Source of the DNA: Dehalococcoidales bacterium
Lineage (GTDB): Bacteria; Chloroflexota; Dehalococcoidia; Dehalococcoidales; UBA3254
Assembly (NCBI GenBank): GCA_028718465.1
Contig: JAQULX010000098.1
Span: forward strand, 1 to 8,451
Direction: 5' to 3'
DNA length: 8,451 nucleotides
The translations under genes were made by a program, and so were the position numbers. Position 1 is the first letter of the stretch; every line of letters starts with the position of its first letter. Shown here in pieces: positions 1 through 5,368 of this stretch. The notes beneath the pieces are model-generated. The model worked only from the letters and a program-made list of their open reading frames with translations. It had not been told where the DNA came from and made no database searches.

Positions 1-1094
1 ATGGAATCGAGAAAGCATTAGTCGCCAACGTGATTCAGGCCAAGGAATCGATCCGGCAATCGATCAAGAAGGCCGAGATGATGGCCGGATATCGGATGGA
101 CTCAGCCTATATCGGCGTTACCGGCAAACACATCACTTCGATGAACAACAGAGGAACTATTGCTATTACCAAGGCCGATCAACTGGTCCGCTCTGATGAC
201 TTGAAGCGTGTTCTTGATGTCGCGCTGAATGTCAAAGCTCCAGTCGACCGGAAAATGCTGCACGTTATTCCCAGGGCTTATACCCTCGATGGGCATGAGG
301 TTAAAAATCCGGTAGGTATGCATGGTTATGAGCTTAATGTTGAAGCACACGTAATCACTGCGGCCGTTGCTTCAGTCCAGAATTTAACAAAATGTATCAG
401 TGGAATAGGTGTTGAGATAGATGACCTGGTGCTGGAACCACTGGCCAGCGCTGAAGCTGTACTCAGCGAAGAGGAAAAGCAAGCCGGTATCTTAATCGCT
501 GATATCGGCGGCGGCACGACCGATATTGCGGTTATGAGAGAAGGCAGTATCTATCATACTTCGGTCCTCCCGGTTGCCGGTCATCAGGTCACTCGAGATA
601 TTGCAGCGGGTCTGGGTCTCTCCTTCGAACTCGCTGAGGAAATGAAGAAGAAATACGGCACCCTTATCTTACCTGAAGAAGAGGATGCCGAGCGGACTGT
701 TGGCGAGAACGGTCACAGCGTCTCCTATCGTGATCTGTGCGACATTATCCGGGCACGGGTGGAAGAGCTCATGCGTCTGGTGGTGCTGGAGCTGCCCCGC
801 AATGATTATGCCAGATTGATTCCTGCCGGAATCGTAATCACCGGAGGCGGCGCTAACCTGCCCGGCATAGTAGAAATGACCCAGGCCATTACTCGCCTGC
901 CCACCAGAGTCGGCATCCCGCCTGCTTTAAACGGAGTATCCAATTCCATGTTAACCGACCCGGCTTACGCCACCAGCGTCGGTCTGGTGCTCTGGAAGAT
1001 GAAGAATGACAGCTCCGGCACTCAGAAATGGGCTTCTTCCAGACCGTCCGGTCTGCGGGGCCTTTTCTCATCCATTTTCCGGCTTTTCCGGTAA
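1..1094 (+). CDS. ftsA: Cell division protein FtsA, 5'-truncated by window edge
   Basis: FtsA is an actin-like ATPase that anchors FtsZ filaments to the inner face of the membrane and recruits the divisome. The frame is open from base 3, and residues upstream of the GTG at 30 (GIEKALVANVIQAKESI) already fit the family, so the gene enters from the left; 363 residues are visible. Landmarks are the SHS2/1C region (HVIPRAYTLDG, NPVGMHGYEL, EAHVITA), the phosphate-2 motif DIGGGTTDIAV at bases 501-533, and the adenosine motif ITGGG near 838-852. The C-terminus ends in a short basic amphipathic helix (GLRGLFSSIFRLFR, about 1050-1091), the usual FtsA membrane-targeting sequence. Perhaps 45-60 N-terminal residues are missing, judged from the usual family length of about 400-440. 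ftsZ follows after 47 bp, the classic order. Identification is secure. Confidence 0.95.
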   Translation, partial: GIEKALVANVIQAKESIRQSIKKAEMMAGYRMDSAYIGVTGKHITSMNNRGTIAITKADQLVRSDDLKRVLDVALNVKAPVDRKMLHVIPRAYTLDGHEVKNPVGMHGYELNVEAHVITAAVASVQNLTKCISGIGVEIDDLVLEPLASAEAVLSEEEKQAGILIADIGGGTTDIAVMREGSIYHTSVLPVAGHQVTRDIAAGLGLSFELAEEMKKKYGTLILPEEEDAERTVGENGHSVSYRDLCDIIRARVEELMRLVVLELPRNDYARLIPAGIVITGGGANLPGIVEMTQAITRLPTRVGIPPALNGVSNSMLTDPAYATSVGLVLWKMKNDSSGTQKWASSRPSGLRGLFSSIFRLFR

Positions 1095-1128
1095 ATCATT
1101 AATGGCTTAATGTTTTTGTAGATAAAAG

Positions 1129-1136
1129 AAGGAGAG
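1129..1136 (+). promoter_or_regulatory. Ribosome binding site of ftsZ
   Basis: AAGGAGAG lies five bases before the ATG at 1142. It is the strongest Shine-Dalgarno sequence in the window and fixes the ftsZ start. It fits the high expression expected of FtsZ. Confidence 0.85.
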
Positions 1137-1141
1137 AGCAA

Positions 1142-2215
1142 ATGTCTAAAACAAGTTATATTCCCAGCCCTGCCAGGATAAAAGTCGTCGGTATGGGTGG
1201 AGCAGGGTGTAATGCCATAACCCGAATGGTCCGCGAGCAAATACGCGGTGTTGAATTCATTGCCATGAATACTGATTCATCTCATCTGGAGATAACCGAA
1301 GCCCCTTTGCGCATCGCTCTGGGTGAAAAGCTCACGCGGGGGCTGGGCGCCGGGGGAGACCATAATGTGGGGCGCCGGTCTGCTGAAGAGACACGTGATG
1401 AAATCAAGCAGGCAATTTCCGGATCAGACATGGTTTTCCTGGCAGCCGGTATGGGCGGAGGAACCGGCACCGGTTCCATTTCCGTGGTAGCTGAAATGGC
1501 CAAACAGTCGGGCGCCCTGACTATAGCCACCGTTACCAAGCCGTTCTCTTTCGAAGGCAGCCGCCGCATGCAGGTCGCCGAAGAAGGCATCAGCCAGCTC
1601 CTCTCCAAGGTCGATACTTTGATAATCGTCCCCAATGACCGCTTGCTGGAGCTTTCCGATAACAAGACCAGCGTGGACGGCGCTTTCAAGATGGCAGATG
1701 AGATTCTATGCCATGCCGTCCAGGCCATTGCTGAAGTGATCACCGTTCCCGGCCTGGTGAACCTGGACTTCGCGGATATCCGGGCTATTATGAAAGACGC
1801 CGGACCCGCCTGGATGTCCATGGGCCGAGGTTCCGGTCAGAACCGGGCCGTTAATGCCGCCAAAGAAGCTCTGGCCAGTCCGATGCTGGATGTGAGCATT
1901 ACCGGAGCCAAAGGAGTCCTGTTCAATGTCTGCGGCGGCAGCACCCTCACCATTTTCGAAGTTAATGATGCCGCCAAGGTTATCAGTGAGGCGGTTGATC
2001 CCGAGGCTAACATCATCTTCGGTGTCAATGTCGATCCCAATATGGGGAACGAAGTCAGATTAACCCTGATTGCCACCGGATTTGCTTCCAGAGACCAGAT
2101 TTCCGGCGTCCAGAGAGAAAAGGAGATCATCAAGACTCTCAAGAGTTTGAAAACCGAAGAAGACCTTTCGGTACCGGCTTACATGAGATACAGAGGTACG
2201 TACAGGCGTTCTTAG
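1142..2215 (+). CDS. ftsZ: Cell division protein FtsZ
   Basis: FtsZ is the tubulin-like GTPase that polymerises into the cytoplasmic Z-ring at the division site. The 357-residue protein is full length. It has the N-terminal nucleotide loop VVGMGGAGCNAI (residues 15-26), the tubulin signature GGGTGTG (105-111), NDRLLE (165-170) and the T7 synergy loop NLDFAD (207-212) with both catalytic aspartates, D209 and D212. The C-terminal domain runs through LIATGF near residue 318. After it comes a linker of roughly 25 residues and a divergent C-terminal peptide, SVPAYMRYR, in place of the common DIPAFLRR; this peptide normally binds FtsA. After the signature the residues are SISVVAE, where many FtsZs have APVVAE. 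It probably shares a transcript with ftsA, and a strong terminator follows. The sequence style of residues 220-318 suggests Chloroflexota. Confidence 0.97.
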   Translation: MSKTSYIPSPARIKVVGMGGAGCNAITRMVREQIRGVEFIAMNTDSSHLEITEAPLRIALGEKLTRGLGAGGDHNVGRRSAEETRDEIKQAISGSDMVFLAAGMGGGTGTGSISVVAEMAKQSGALTIATVTKPFSFEGSRRMQVAEEGISQLLSKVDTLIIVPNDRLLELSDNKTSVDGAFKMADEILCHAVQAIAEVITVPGLVNLDFADIRAIMKDAGPAWMSMGRGSGQNRAVNAAKEALASPMLDVSITGAKGVLFNVCGGSTLTIFEVNDAAKVISEAVDPEANIIFGVNVDPNMGNEVRLTLIATGFASRDQISGVQREKEIIKTLKSLKTEEDLSVPAYMRYRGTYRRS

Positions 2216-2251
2216 TCAATACCCTTGAACTCATAAAATAATATATCGGTT

Positions 2252-2293
2252 GGGAGCGGTAGACAAATAATATCCCGCCTGCCGCTCCCTTTT
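2252..2293 (+). terminator. Rho-independent terminator after ftsZ
   Basis: GGGAGCGG (2252-2259) pairs perfectly with CCGCTCCC (2282-2289). A G-U pair and two further pairs extend the stem inward to 2262/2279. TTTT follows directly at 2290-2293. It begins 37 bp after the ftsZ stop, as expected for the end of a ftsA-ftsZ transcript. The T-run is short, so termination may be partial. Confidence 0.75.
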
Positions 2294-2335
2294 CAATCAG
2301 GTTTATACTGGTGGCCTCGAAACTGGGGGTTATCT

Positions 2336-2683
2336 GTGAAGGGTATTGAAATAGAGGATGAGCTGTGTAAGTTTATCAAGGAATTCGGGGATGATCTCAA
2401 TAGCCTGGAACTCCTGTTTTTCTTCAGTCGCCATCCCAATGCACGTTTTAATCGTACTGCTGTGCTCCATGCTTTAACAGCCAGGCAATTCGACACCGGG
2501 GCTGCTTTGCAGCGGCTTATACATAAAAAAATAGTTGTCTCTTACAATGAAAACGGCGTTACGCTGTATGCTCTGACCAGAGAAGAACCCGTACATGGTC
2601 TGATATCTCAACTGGTGAATATAGACCAGGGCCAGTGGCAGGTAATTCTGGAGGATATTCTGGATGCGCAGGGGATTCCCTGA
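2336..2683 (+). CDS. Small putative winged-helix DNA-binding protein, unrecognised family
   Basis: This 115-residue protein belongs to no family I can name. Its pattern suggests a winged helix-turn-helix. A first helix (about 24-32, LELLFFFSRHP) is followed by a second (about 39-47, NRTAVLHAL) and a recognition-like helix (about 52-63, FDTGAALQRLIH). A two-strand wing then ends in IVVSYNENGVTLYALT (66-81), the spacing of MarR/PadR-type folds. The last 34 residues look helical and could form a dimerisation or partner-binding tail. There is no signal peptide, membrane segment or metal-binding cysteine motif. The start is a GTG preceded by GGGGG (2325-2329), a modest ribosome site; no other start lies in frame downstream of the terminator. 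It is separated from ftsZ by that terminator and from the next gene by a repeat-rich gap, so it is probably monocistronic. Its role is unknown, and regulation is only an inference from the fold. Confidence 0.7.
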   Translation: MKGIEIEDELCKFIKEFGDDLNSLELLFFFSRHPNARFNRTAVLHALTARQFDTGAALQRLIHKKIVVSYNENGVTLYALTREEPVHGLISQLVNIDQGQWQVILEDILDAQGIP

Positions 2684-2716
2684 ACCTTATCAGTCTATTA
2701 GCTGAGATATCGTGAC

Positions 2717-2733
2717 AATCGGTAATGCCGATT
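2717..2733 (+). terminator. Possible weak terminator hairpin after the winged-helix gene
   Basis: AATCGG (2717-2722) pairs with CCGATT (2728-2733) around a five-base loop, followed by CATTTTC. It sits about 34 bp after the stop codon of the preceding gene. The stem is short and the T-run has only four bases, so the call is weak; it may simply be part of the repeat cluster. Confidence 0.35.
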
Positions 2734-2768
2734 CATTTTCTGCCGATGTCATTTGATATTACGGATTG

Positions 2769-2811
2769 CCCTCCTTAATCCCCACTCTCCTTCCTTGGGG
2801 ATTAAGGAGGG
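2769..2811. repeat. Perfect 16-bp inverted repeat (strong hairpin)
   Basis: CCCTCCTTAATCCCCA (2769-2784) is the exact reverse complement of 2796-2811, around an 11-base pyrimidine-rich loop. No T-run follows, so it is unlikely to be a simple terminator on this strand. It resembles REP- or MITE-like hairpins dispersed in bacterial intergenic DNA. Whether it is multicopy cannot be seen from this window. Confidence 0.75.
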
Positions 2812-2821
2812 GACAAGCCGA

Positions 2822-2862
2822 TCCATTTTCTACAGGGCTTTTTCGTTTTCTAAGAAAATGGA
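2822..2862. repeat. 10-bp inverted repeat within the repeat cluster
   Basis: TCCATTTTCT (2822-2831) is the reverse complement of AGAAAATGGA (2853-2862), with a 21-base loop. An alternative small hairpin, TTTTCT/AGAAAA (2846-2851 with 2853-2858), competes for the same right arm. Confidence 0.5.
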
Positions 2863-2920
2863 AGCATATCTCCGGCAAATATTTCACCGCCAGTTGAACA
2901 AAATCCATTTGGCAGGGTTA

Positions 2921-2938
2921 TTTCATTTTCTAATGAAA
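2921..2938. repeat. 7-bp inverted repeat with TTCT loop
   Basis: TTTCATT (2921-2927) pairs perfectly with AATGAAA (2932-2938). It is the second-copy equivalent of the small hairpin at 2846-2858. Confidence 0.45.
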
Positions 2939-2990
2939 CATTATCCCCCCCGCCCGGATGCTTCGTCGCTACGCTTCTCCGGCATATCAC

Positions 2991-3029
2991 CTTTCTGGAT
3001 ACCAGCGAAAGCTGGTATGGATTTGAAAG
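2991..3029. repeat. REP-like hairpin with GAAA tetraloop
   Basis: ATACCAGC (2999-3006) pairs perfectly with GCTGGTAT (3011-3018) around a GAAA loop. An outer CTTTC (2991-2995) also pairs with GAAAG (3025-3029). The sequence is of the same type as the widespread intergenic element that reads GGATTCCAGC...GCTGGAAT and gives IPAKAGM-like peptides when translated. Confidence 0.6.
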
Positions 3030-3063
3030 AATGAAAAGACCCTGATCCATTCGAATCCCGGTA

Positions 3064-3092
3064 TTGACCTTTACAAAAGGACGTAATATAAT
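3064..3092 (+). promoter_or_regulatory. Near-consensus sigma70 promoter of the Fur-family regulator
   Basis: A -35 box TTGACC (3064-3069, five of six consensus bases) and a perfect -10 box TATAAT (3087-3092) are separated by exactly 17 bp. Transcription should start near 3099, inside the adjoining operator. The untranslated leader would then be only about 14 bases. Confidence 0.85.
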
Positions 3093-3093
3093 A

Positions 3094-3105
3094 GCAACCA
3101 GTTGC
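3094..3105. promoter_or_regulatory. Probable operator for the Fur-family regulator (site 1)
   Basis: GCAACCAGTTGC is an inverted repeat (GCAAC, two-base centre, GTTGC) starting one base after the -10 box and covering the expected transcription start. Bound protein there would block the promoter, which implies autoregulation. The same core occurs in opposite orientation before the transporter genes. Assigning it to this regulator is inference from position and duplication. Confidence 0.75.
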
Positions 3106-3112
3106 AAATACT

Positions 3113-3526
3113 ATGAGTTGCGAAAATACACTAAAAAATAAAGGTTTGCGCCTGACCCCCCAGCGCCGGATGATCGTCGATATCATTCACCGCAGGACGG
3201 AACATCTTACCGCTGAGGATATCATCAACTATGTCCAAAAAAATATGCCCGGGGTAAACAAATCAACCATTTACCGCACCCTGGAACTCCTGGAACAATC
3301 CGGGTGTGTATATAAGAGCGAGTCCGGAAGCGGGACTATCTACCACCATGCCGAAGAAGGACATCATCACCATCTGGTCTGTCAGAAATGTGAGCGTACC
3401 GTGGAATGTGATGAGGACCTGTTTGCCCCGGTGGAAAAAGCCCTGTACCAGGCGCACGGCTTCCAGGTCGATTTCAAGCATATGGTTATCAGGGGACTCT
3501 GCCGGGACTGTCGGGAGAATGGATAG
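3113..3526 (+). CDS. Fur-family metal-responsive repressor, probably Zur-like
   Basis: A 137-residue cytoplasmic repressor of the Fur/Zur/PerR family, which binds DNA as a dimer when loaded with metal. The N-terminal winged helix contains GLRLTPQR (11-18), a TAEDI helix (33-37) and the recognition helix NKSTIYRTLELLEQSG (49-64). The C-terminal dimerisation domain has the histidine cluster HHHHLVC (84-90), CQKC (90-93) and CRDC (130-133), the two CxxC pairs of the structural zinc site. H123 is a likely further ligand. The usual family length is 130-150. The ATG at 3113 leaves ten residues before GLRLTPQR, which is normal, but no Shine-Dalgarno sequence is seen in the very short leader. Its place before a ZnuABC-type transporter with the shared operator favours Zur; Mn- or Fe-responsive alternatives cannot be excluded from sequence. 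Confidence 0.92.
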   Translation: MSCENTLKNKGLRLTPQRRMIVDIIHRRTEHLTAEDIINYVQKNMPGVNKSTIYRTLELLEQSGCVYKSESGSGTIYHHAEEGHHHHLVCQKCERTVECDEDLFAPVEKALYQAHGFQVDFKHMVIRGLCRDCRENG

Positions 3527-3544
3527 CCGGCGTTAATTTTTTTT
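3501..3544 (+). terminator. Possible weak terminator or attenuator between regulator and transporter genes
   Basis: GCCGG (3501-3505) can pair with CCGGC (3527-3531) across a 21-base loop, and a run of eight T residues (3537-3544) follows six bases later. The stem overlaps the end of the regulator gene and is short, so only the T-run is impressive. If real, it would reduce read-through and make the second operator the main control of the transporter. Confidence 0.3.
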
Positions 3545-3556
3545 AGTCTTTTTAAA

Positions 3557-3570
3557 TGCAACTGGTTGCA
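3557..3570. promoter_or_regulatory. Probable operator for the Fur-family regulator (site 2)
   Basis: TGCAACTGGTTGCA is an inverted repeat, perfect except for the two-base centre. It lies 40 bp upstream of the binding-protein start. Its 12-base core is the exact reverse complement of operator site 1. A T-rich stretch (3537-3553) lies just upstream, but no convincing -35/-10 pair can be assigned here, so the exact promoter of the transporter genes is unresolved. Confidence 0.75.
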
Positions 3571-3597
3571 GATAACAACGAGTGCAGTCTTGTCAAA

Positions 3598-3602
3598 AGG
3601 AG
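3598..3602 (+). promoter_or_regulatory. Ribosome binding site deciding a TTG start
   Basis: AGGAG (3598-3602) lies eight bases before TTG 3611. It supports that start over the in-frame TTG at 3566, which overlaps operator site 2 and has no ribosome site. Confidence 0.7.
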
Positions 3603-3610
3603 ACCTTGTC

Positions 3611-4465
3611 TTGAATAAAACGCTGCGAGTTATCCCGGCATTTATTTTAATCCCGGTGCTTCTTGGCTTAATGATATTCAGCGGCTGTGCAACGGCTGAA
3701 GCCGCCAGGCTCAAGGTGGTCACCGGGTCTTCTCTTCTGACTTATATCGTTGAGCAGGTCGGGGGCGATAAGCTGGACGTGATAAACCTTATCCCGCCGG
3801 CCCAGCACCCCGGGGACTTCAATGTCAAGCCCGGCGATATAGAGACTCTCTCCAAAGCCGGTCTATTTTTGCTGCACGGCTGGCCGGGGGAAAAGTACGC
3901 CGACGATTTTATTGCTGCGGCCAACAATCCCGGGTTAACGGCAGTCAGAGCCGGAGTGGACGGCAACTGGATGATACCTTCCGTGCAGATGACGGCCGTC
4001 GAGAAAGTGGCCGGTATCCTGGCGCAGGCGGACAGCAAGAACGCGGCGGCTTACCAGGCAGCGGCGGAGGCCTATAAAGGGAGGATTCAGCAGAAAGAGA
4101 CCGATATCAATGCCCGGCTGGGGCAGGCTGACGCAGCGCAGGTCAATGTTATTTCCTCAATCCGGCAGGCGGACTTTCTCCAGTGGGCCGGCTTTAATGT
4201 TGCTGCCACCTATATCAGTCCGGATGCCCTCACGCCCCAGGCTGTCAAAGACCTGGTGGACAAAGGCAGGGCTGCCGGAGTGACCCTGGTGGTCAATAAC
4301 CTGCAAGACAGCGCCGACGCCGGGAAAGGCCTCGCGGAAGAGTTAAACGCCCGGAGCATCAACCTTTCCAATTTCCCGGGGGGTATGGACGACACAGAGA
4401 CCTGGGAGAAGACGATCGACCGGAATCTCGATATCCTGCTGGAAGCCGTGTCCGGACAGCCATGA
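3611..4465 (+). CDS. Zinc/manganese-type (ZnuA/TroA-like) ABC transporter substrate-binding lipoprotein, atypical ligand set
   Basis: A 284-residue extracytoplasmic binding protein of the cluster-9 metal family, which delivers substrate to the permease. The start is TTG 3611. A hydrophobic signal (about 7-25) ends in IFSGC, so C26 is probably lipidated and membrane-anchored. The mature fold is recognisable: VVTGSSLLTYIVEQVGGD (36-53), LIPPAQHPGDFNVKPGD (60-76, the place of the usual PxxDPHxYEPTPSD), HGWPGE (89-94), NWMIP (119-123, the place of HVWLDP), a long backbone helix (about 142-172), and a C-terminal lobe ending DRNLDILLEAV. By eye, the usual ligands fall on G68, G118, roughly S183-Q186, and G257, so the canonical His/His/His-or-Glu/Asp set seems absent. 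H66 and H89 are the nearest histidines. It heads the transporter genes behind operator site 2. Substrate is uncertain: zinc, manganese, or a complexed metal. Confidence 0.87.
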   Translation: MNKTLRVIPAFILIPVLLGLMIFSGCATAEAARLKVVTGSSLLTYIVEQVGGDKLDVINLIPPAQHPGDFNVKPGDIETLSKAGLFLLHGWPGEKYADDFIAAANNPGLTAVRAGVDGNWMIPSVQMTAVEKVAGILAQADSKNAAAYQAAAEAYKGRIQQKETDINARLGQADAAQVNVISSIRQADFLQWAGFNVAATYISPDALTPQAVKDLVDKGRAAGVTLVVNNLQDSADAGKGLAEELNARSINLSNFPGGMDDTETWEKTIDRNLDILLEAVSGQP

Positions 4466-4575
4466 TTCAGGATTGAGCTTAATGAAGAAAGGATTTTCGT
4501 AAGTAACGGCGAGACAAATGAGAAATGGAGGTTGGGCTTAACCAGCGCCGACCGGAAATTACAGGACCAAACTAT
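4466..4575 (+). other. 110-bp gap within the transporter gene cluster
   Basis: No gene, convincing promoter or strong hairpin is seen between the binding-protein and ATPase genes. An in-frame ATG at 4525 could extend the ATPase by 17 residues, but the extension (EVGLNQRRPEITGPNY) has no family resemblance. A six-codon frame beginning near 4482 is too short to call. Confidence 0.4.
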
Positions 4576-5352
4576 ATGAATGATATAGTGATCAAGATTG
4601 AAAATGCAGTAGTATCTTACCGCGAAGATGTCGCCCTGCGGGGGATATCCCTGGAGGTAAGAGCGGGAGAGTTTATCGGAATCGTTGGACCTAACGGGGC
4701 GGGCAAGACTACCCTGCTCACCGTTATCAACGGGCTGGGCAAGCTGGTACGGGGCAAGGTGAGCGTCCTGGGACATCCTGTTGTACCGGGCAACGGACAC
4801 GGTCTCCGCAAGCGGGTGGGATATGTAGCCCAGCTCCAGAATATCGACCCCCGGATGCCTCTGAATGTGCGTGAAGCGGCTTTGATAGGCCGATACGGCC
4901 GACTGGGCTGGCTGAGGATTCCACAAAAGAAAGACTGGCAAATCACGGACCGTATGCTGGACCTGGTCGGCATGACGCCGCTGGCCCGGCGTCCTATCGG
5001 TCATCTTTCCGGCGGGGAGCAGCAGCGCGTCGCTATTGCCCGCTGCCTGGCCCAGGAGCCGGAGTTGTTCCTTCTGGATGAACCTACGGCTTCACTGGAC
5101 TGGAGAGCCAAAACGGATATTCTGGAACTGGTCAAGAGAATCCATGACCTGAGGCAGTTGACTACCCTGTTCGTAACCCACGATTTAAGCTCGCTGCCTT
5201 TGACTTGCGACCGTGTTATTTTAATGAAAGACGGGCTTATCTGGAAAGAAGGCCCTCCCCGGCAGGTGCTGACGGACGAGCACCTTTGCCAGCTTTACGA
5301 GCTTCCCCTGTCAGCGGTCAGGCAAAGGCGCGCAGAAGGGGTTGGAGTCTAG
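4576..5352 (+). CDS. Metal ABC transporter ATP-binding protein (ZnuC/TroB-like)
   Basis: The cytoplasmic ATPase that drives the importer. The 258 residues hold a complete nucleotide-binding domain: Walker A GPNGAGKT (38-45), Q-loop Q86, signature LSGGEQQRVAIARCLA (144-159), Walker B LFLLDE (164-169) with catalytic E169, D-loop SLD (173-175) and switch histidine H202 in FVTHD. All catalytic residues are present. The Q-loop surroundings (QLQNIDPRMPLNVREAALIGRYGR) match metal-type ABC proteins, which usually have PLTV and VLMGRYG at this point. ATG 4576 is preferred because AGGA (4563-4566) lies nine bases upstream and family similarity starts there. The permease follows after 16 bp. The length is normal for the family. 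Confidence 0.93.
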   Translation: MNDIVIKIENAVVSYREDVALRGISLEVRAGEFIGIVGPNGAGKTTLLTVINGLGKLVRGKVSVLGHPVVPGNGHGLRKRVGYVAQLQNIDPRMPLNVREAALIGRYGRLGWLRIPQKKDWQITDRMLDLVGMTPLARRPIGHLSGGEQQRVAIARCLAQEPELFLLDEPTASLDWRAKTDILELVKRIHDLRQLTTLFVTHDLSSLPLTCDRVILMKDGLIWKEGPPRQVLTDEHLCQLYELPLSAVRQRRAEGVGV

Positions 5353-5358
5353 AGGAAC

Positions 5359-5362
5359 GGAG
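5359..5362 (+). promoter_or_regulatory. Ribosome binding site deciding the permease TTG start
   Basis: GGAG (5359-5362) is six bases before TTG 5369. The farther TTG at 5342 has a purine run directly abutting it with no spacer and overlaps the ATPase gene, so it is less likely. Confidence 0.6.
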
Positions 5363-5368
5363 ACGTTT

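Larger units (their letters stand above)
2727..2940. repeat. Degenerate direct repeat, three copies about 82-90 bp apart
   Basis: GCCGATTCATTTTCT (2727-2741) recurs as GCCGATCCATTTTCT (2817-2831), 14 of 15 bases identical. The second copy continues as a roughly 39-bp unit (2821-2859) that recurs imperfectly at 2903-2940. Both share ATCCATTT, CAGGG, TTTC and TTTTCTAA followed by GAAA, in that order. The array looks like decayed tandem or nested copies of one element. No protein-coding function is suggested. Confidence 0.5.
2684..3063. other. Gene-free, repeat-rich intergenic region
   Basis: No credible gene lies here. The only longish open frame (2753-3034) is made of repeat sequence and reads WIPAKAGMD at its end, a peptide commonly produced by translating dispersed intergenic repeats. 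The region holds at least four hairpin-forming inverted repeats and a degenerate direct repeat with a spacing of 82-90 bp, listed separately. It divides the cell-division side of the window from the metal-homeostasis side. Confidence 0.7.

Noticed and set aside
30..1094. GTG at 30 as the start of ftsA
   Set aside because: The frame stays open to the window edge and the preceding residues fit FtsA, so the gene is truncated by the window, not started here.
1282..1821. 179-residue open frame on the minus strand
   Set aside because: It lies entirely antisense to conserved ftsZ codons; no known motifs are seen.
2753..3034. 93-residue open frame in the repeat-rich gap
   Set aside because: It spans several inverted repeats, has no ribosome site, and ends in a WIPAKAGM-like peptide typical of translated intergenic repeats.
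2684..3063. CRISPR array
   Set aside because: Repeats are degenerate, few and unevenly structured, with no regular spacers and no cas genes nearby.
3566..3610. TTG at 3566 as the start of the binding protein
   Set aside because: It lies inside operator site 2, has no ribosome site, and would put extra polar residues before the lipoprotein signal.
4210..5004. 264-residue open frame on the minus strand
   Set aside because: It runs antisense across the binding-protein end, the gap and the ATPase, both of which have clear family motifs on the plus strand.
5342..5368. TTG at 5342 as the permease start
   Set aside because: It overlaps the ATPase gene and lacks a spaced ribosome site; TTG 5369 has one and matches family N-termini.
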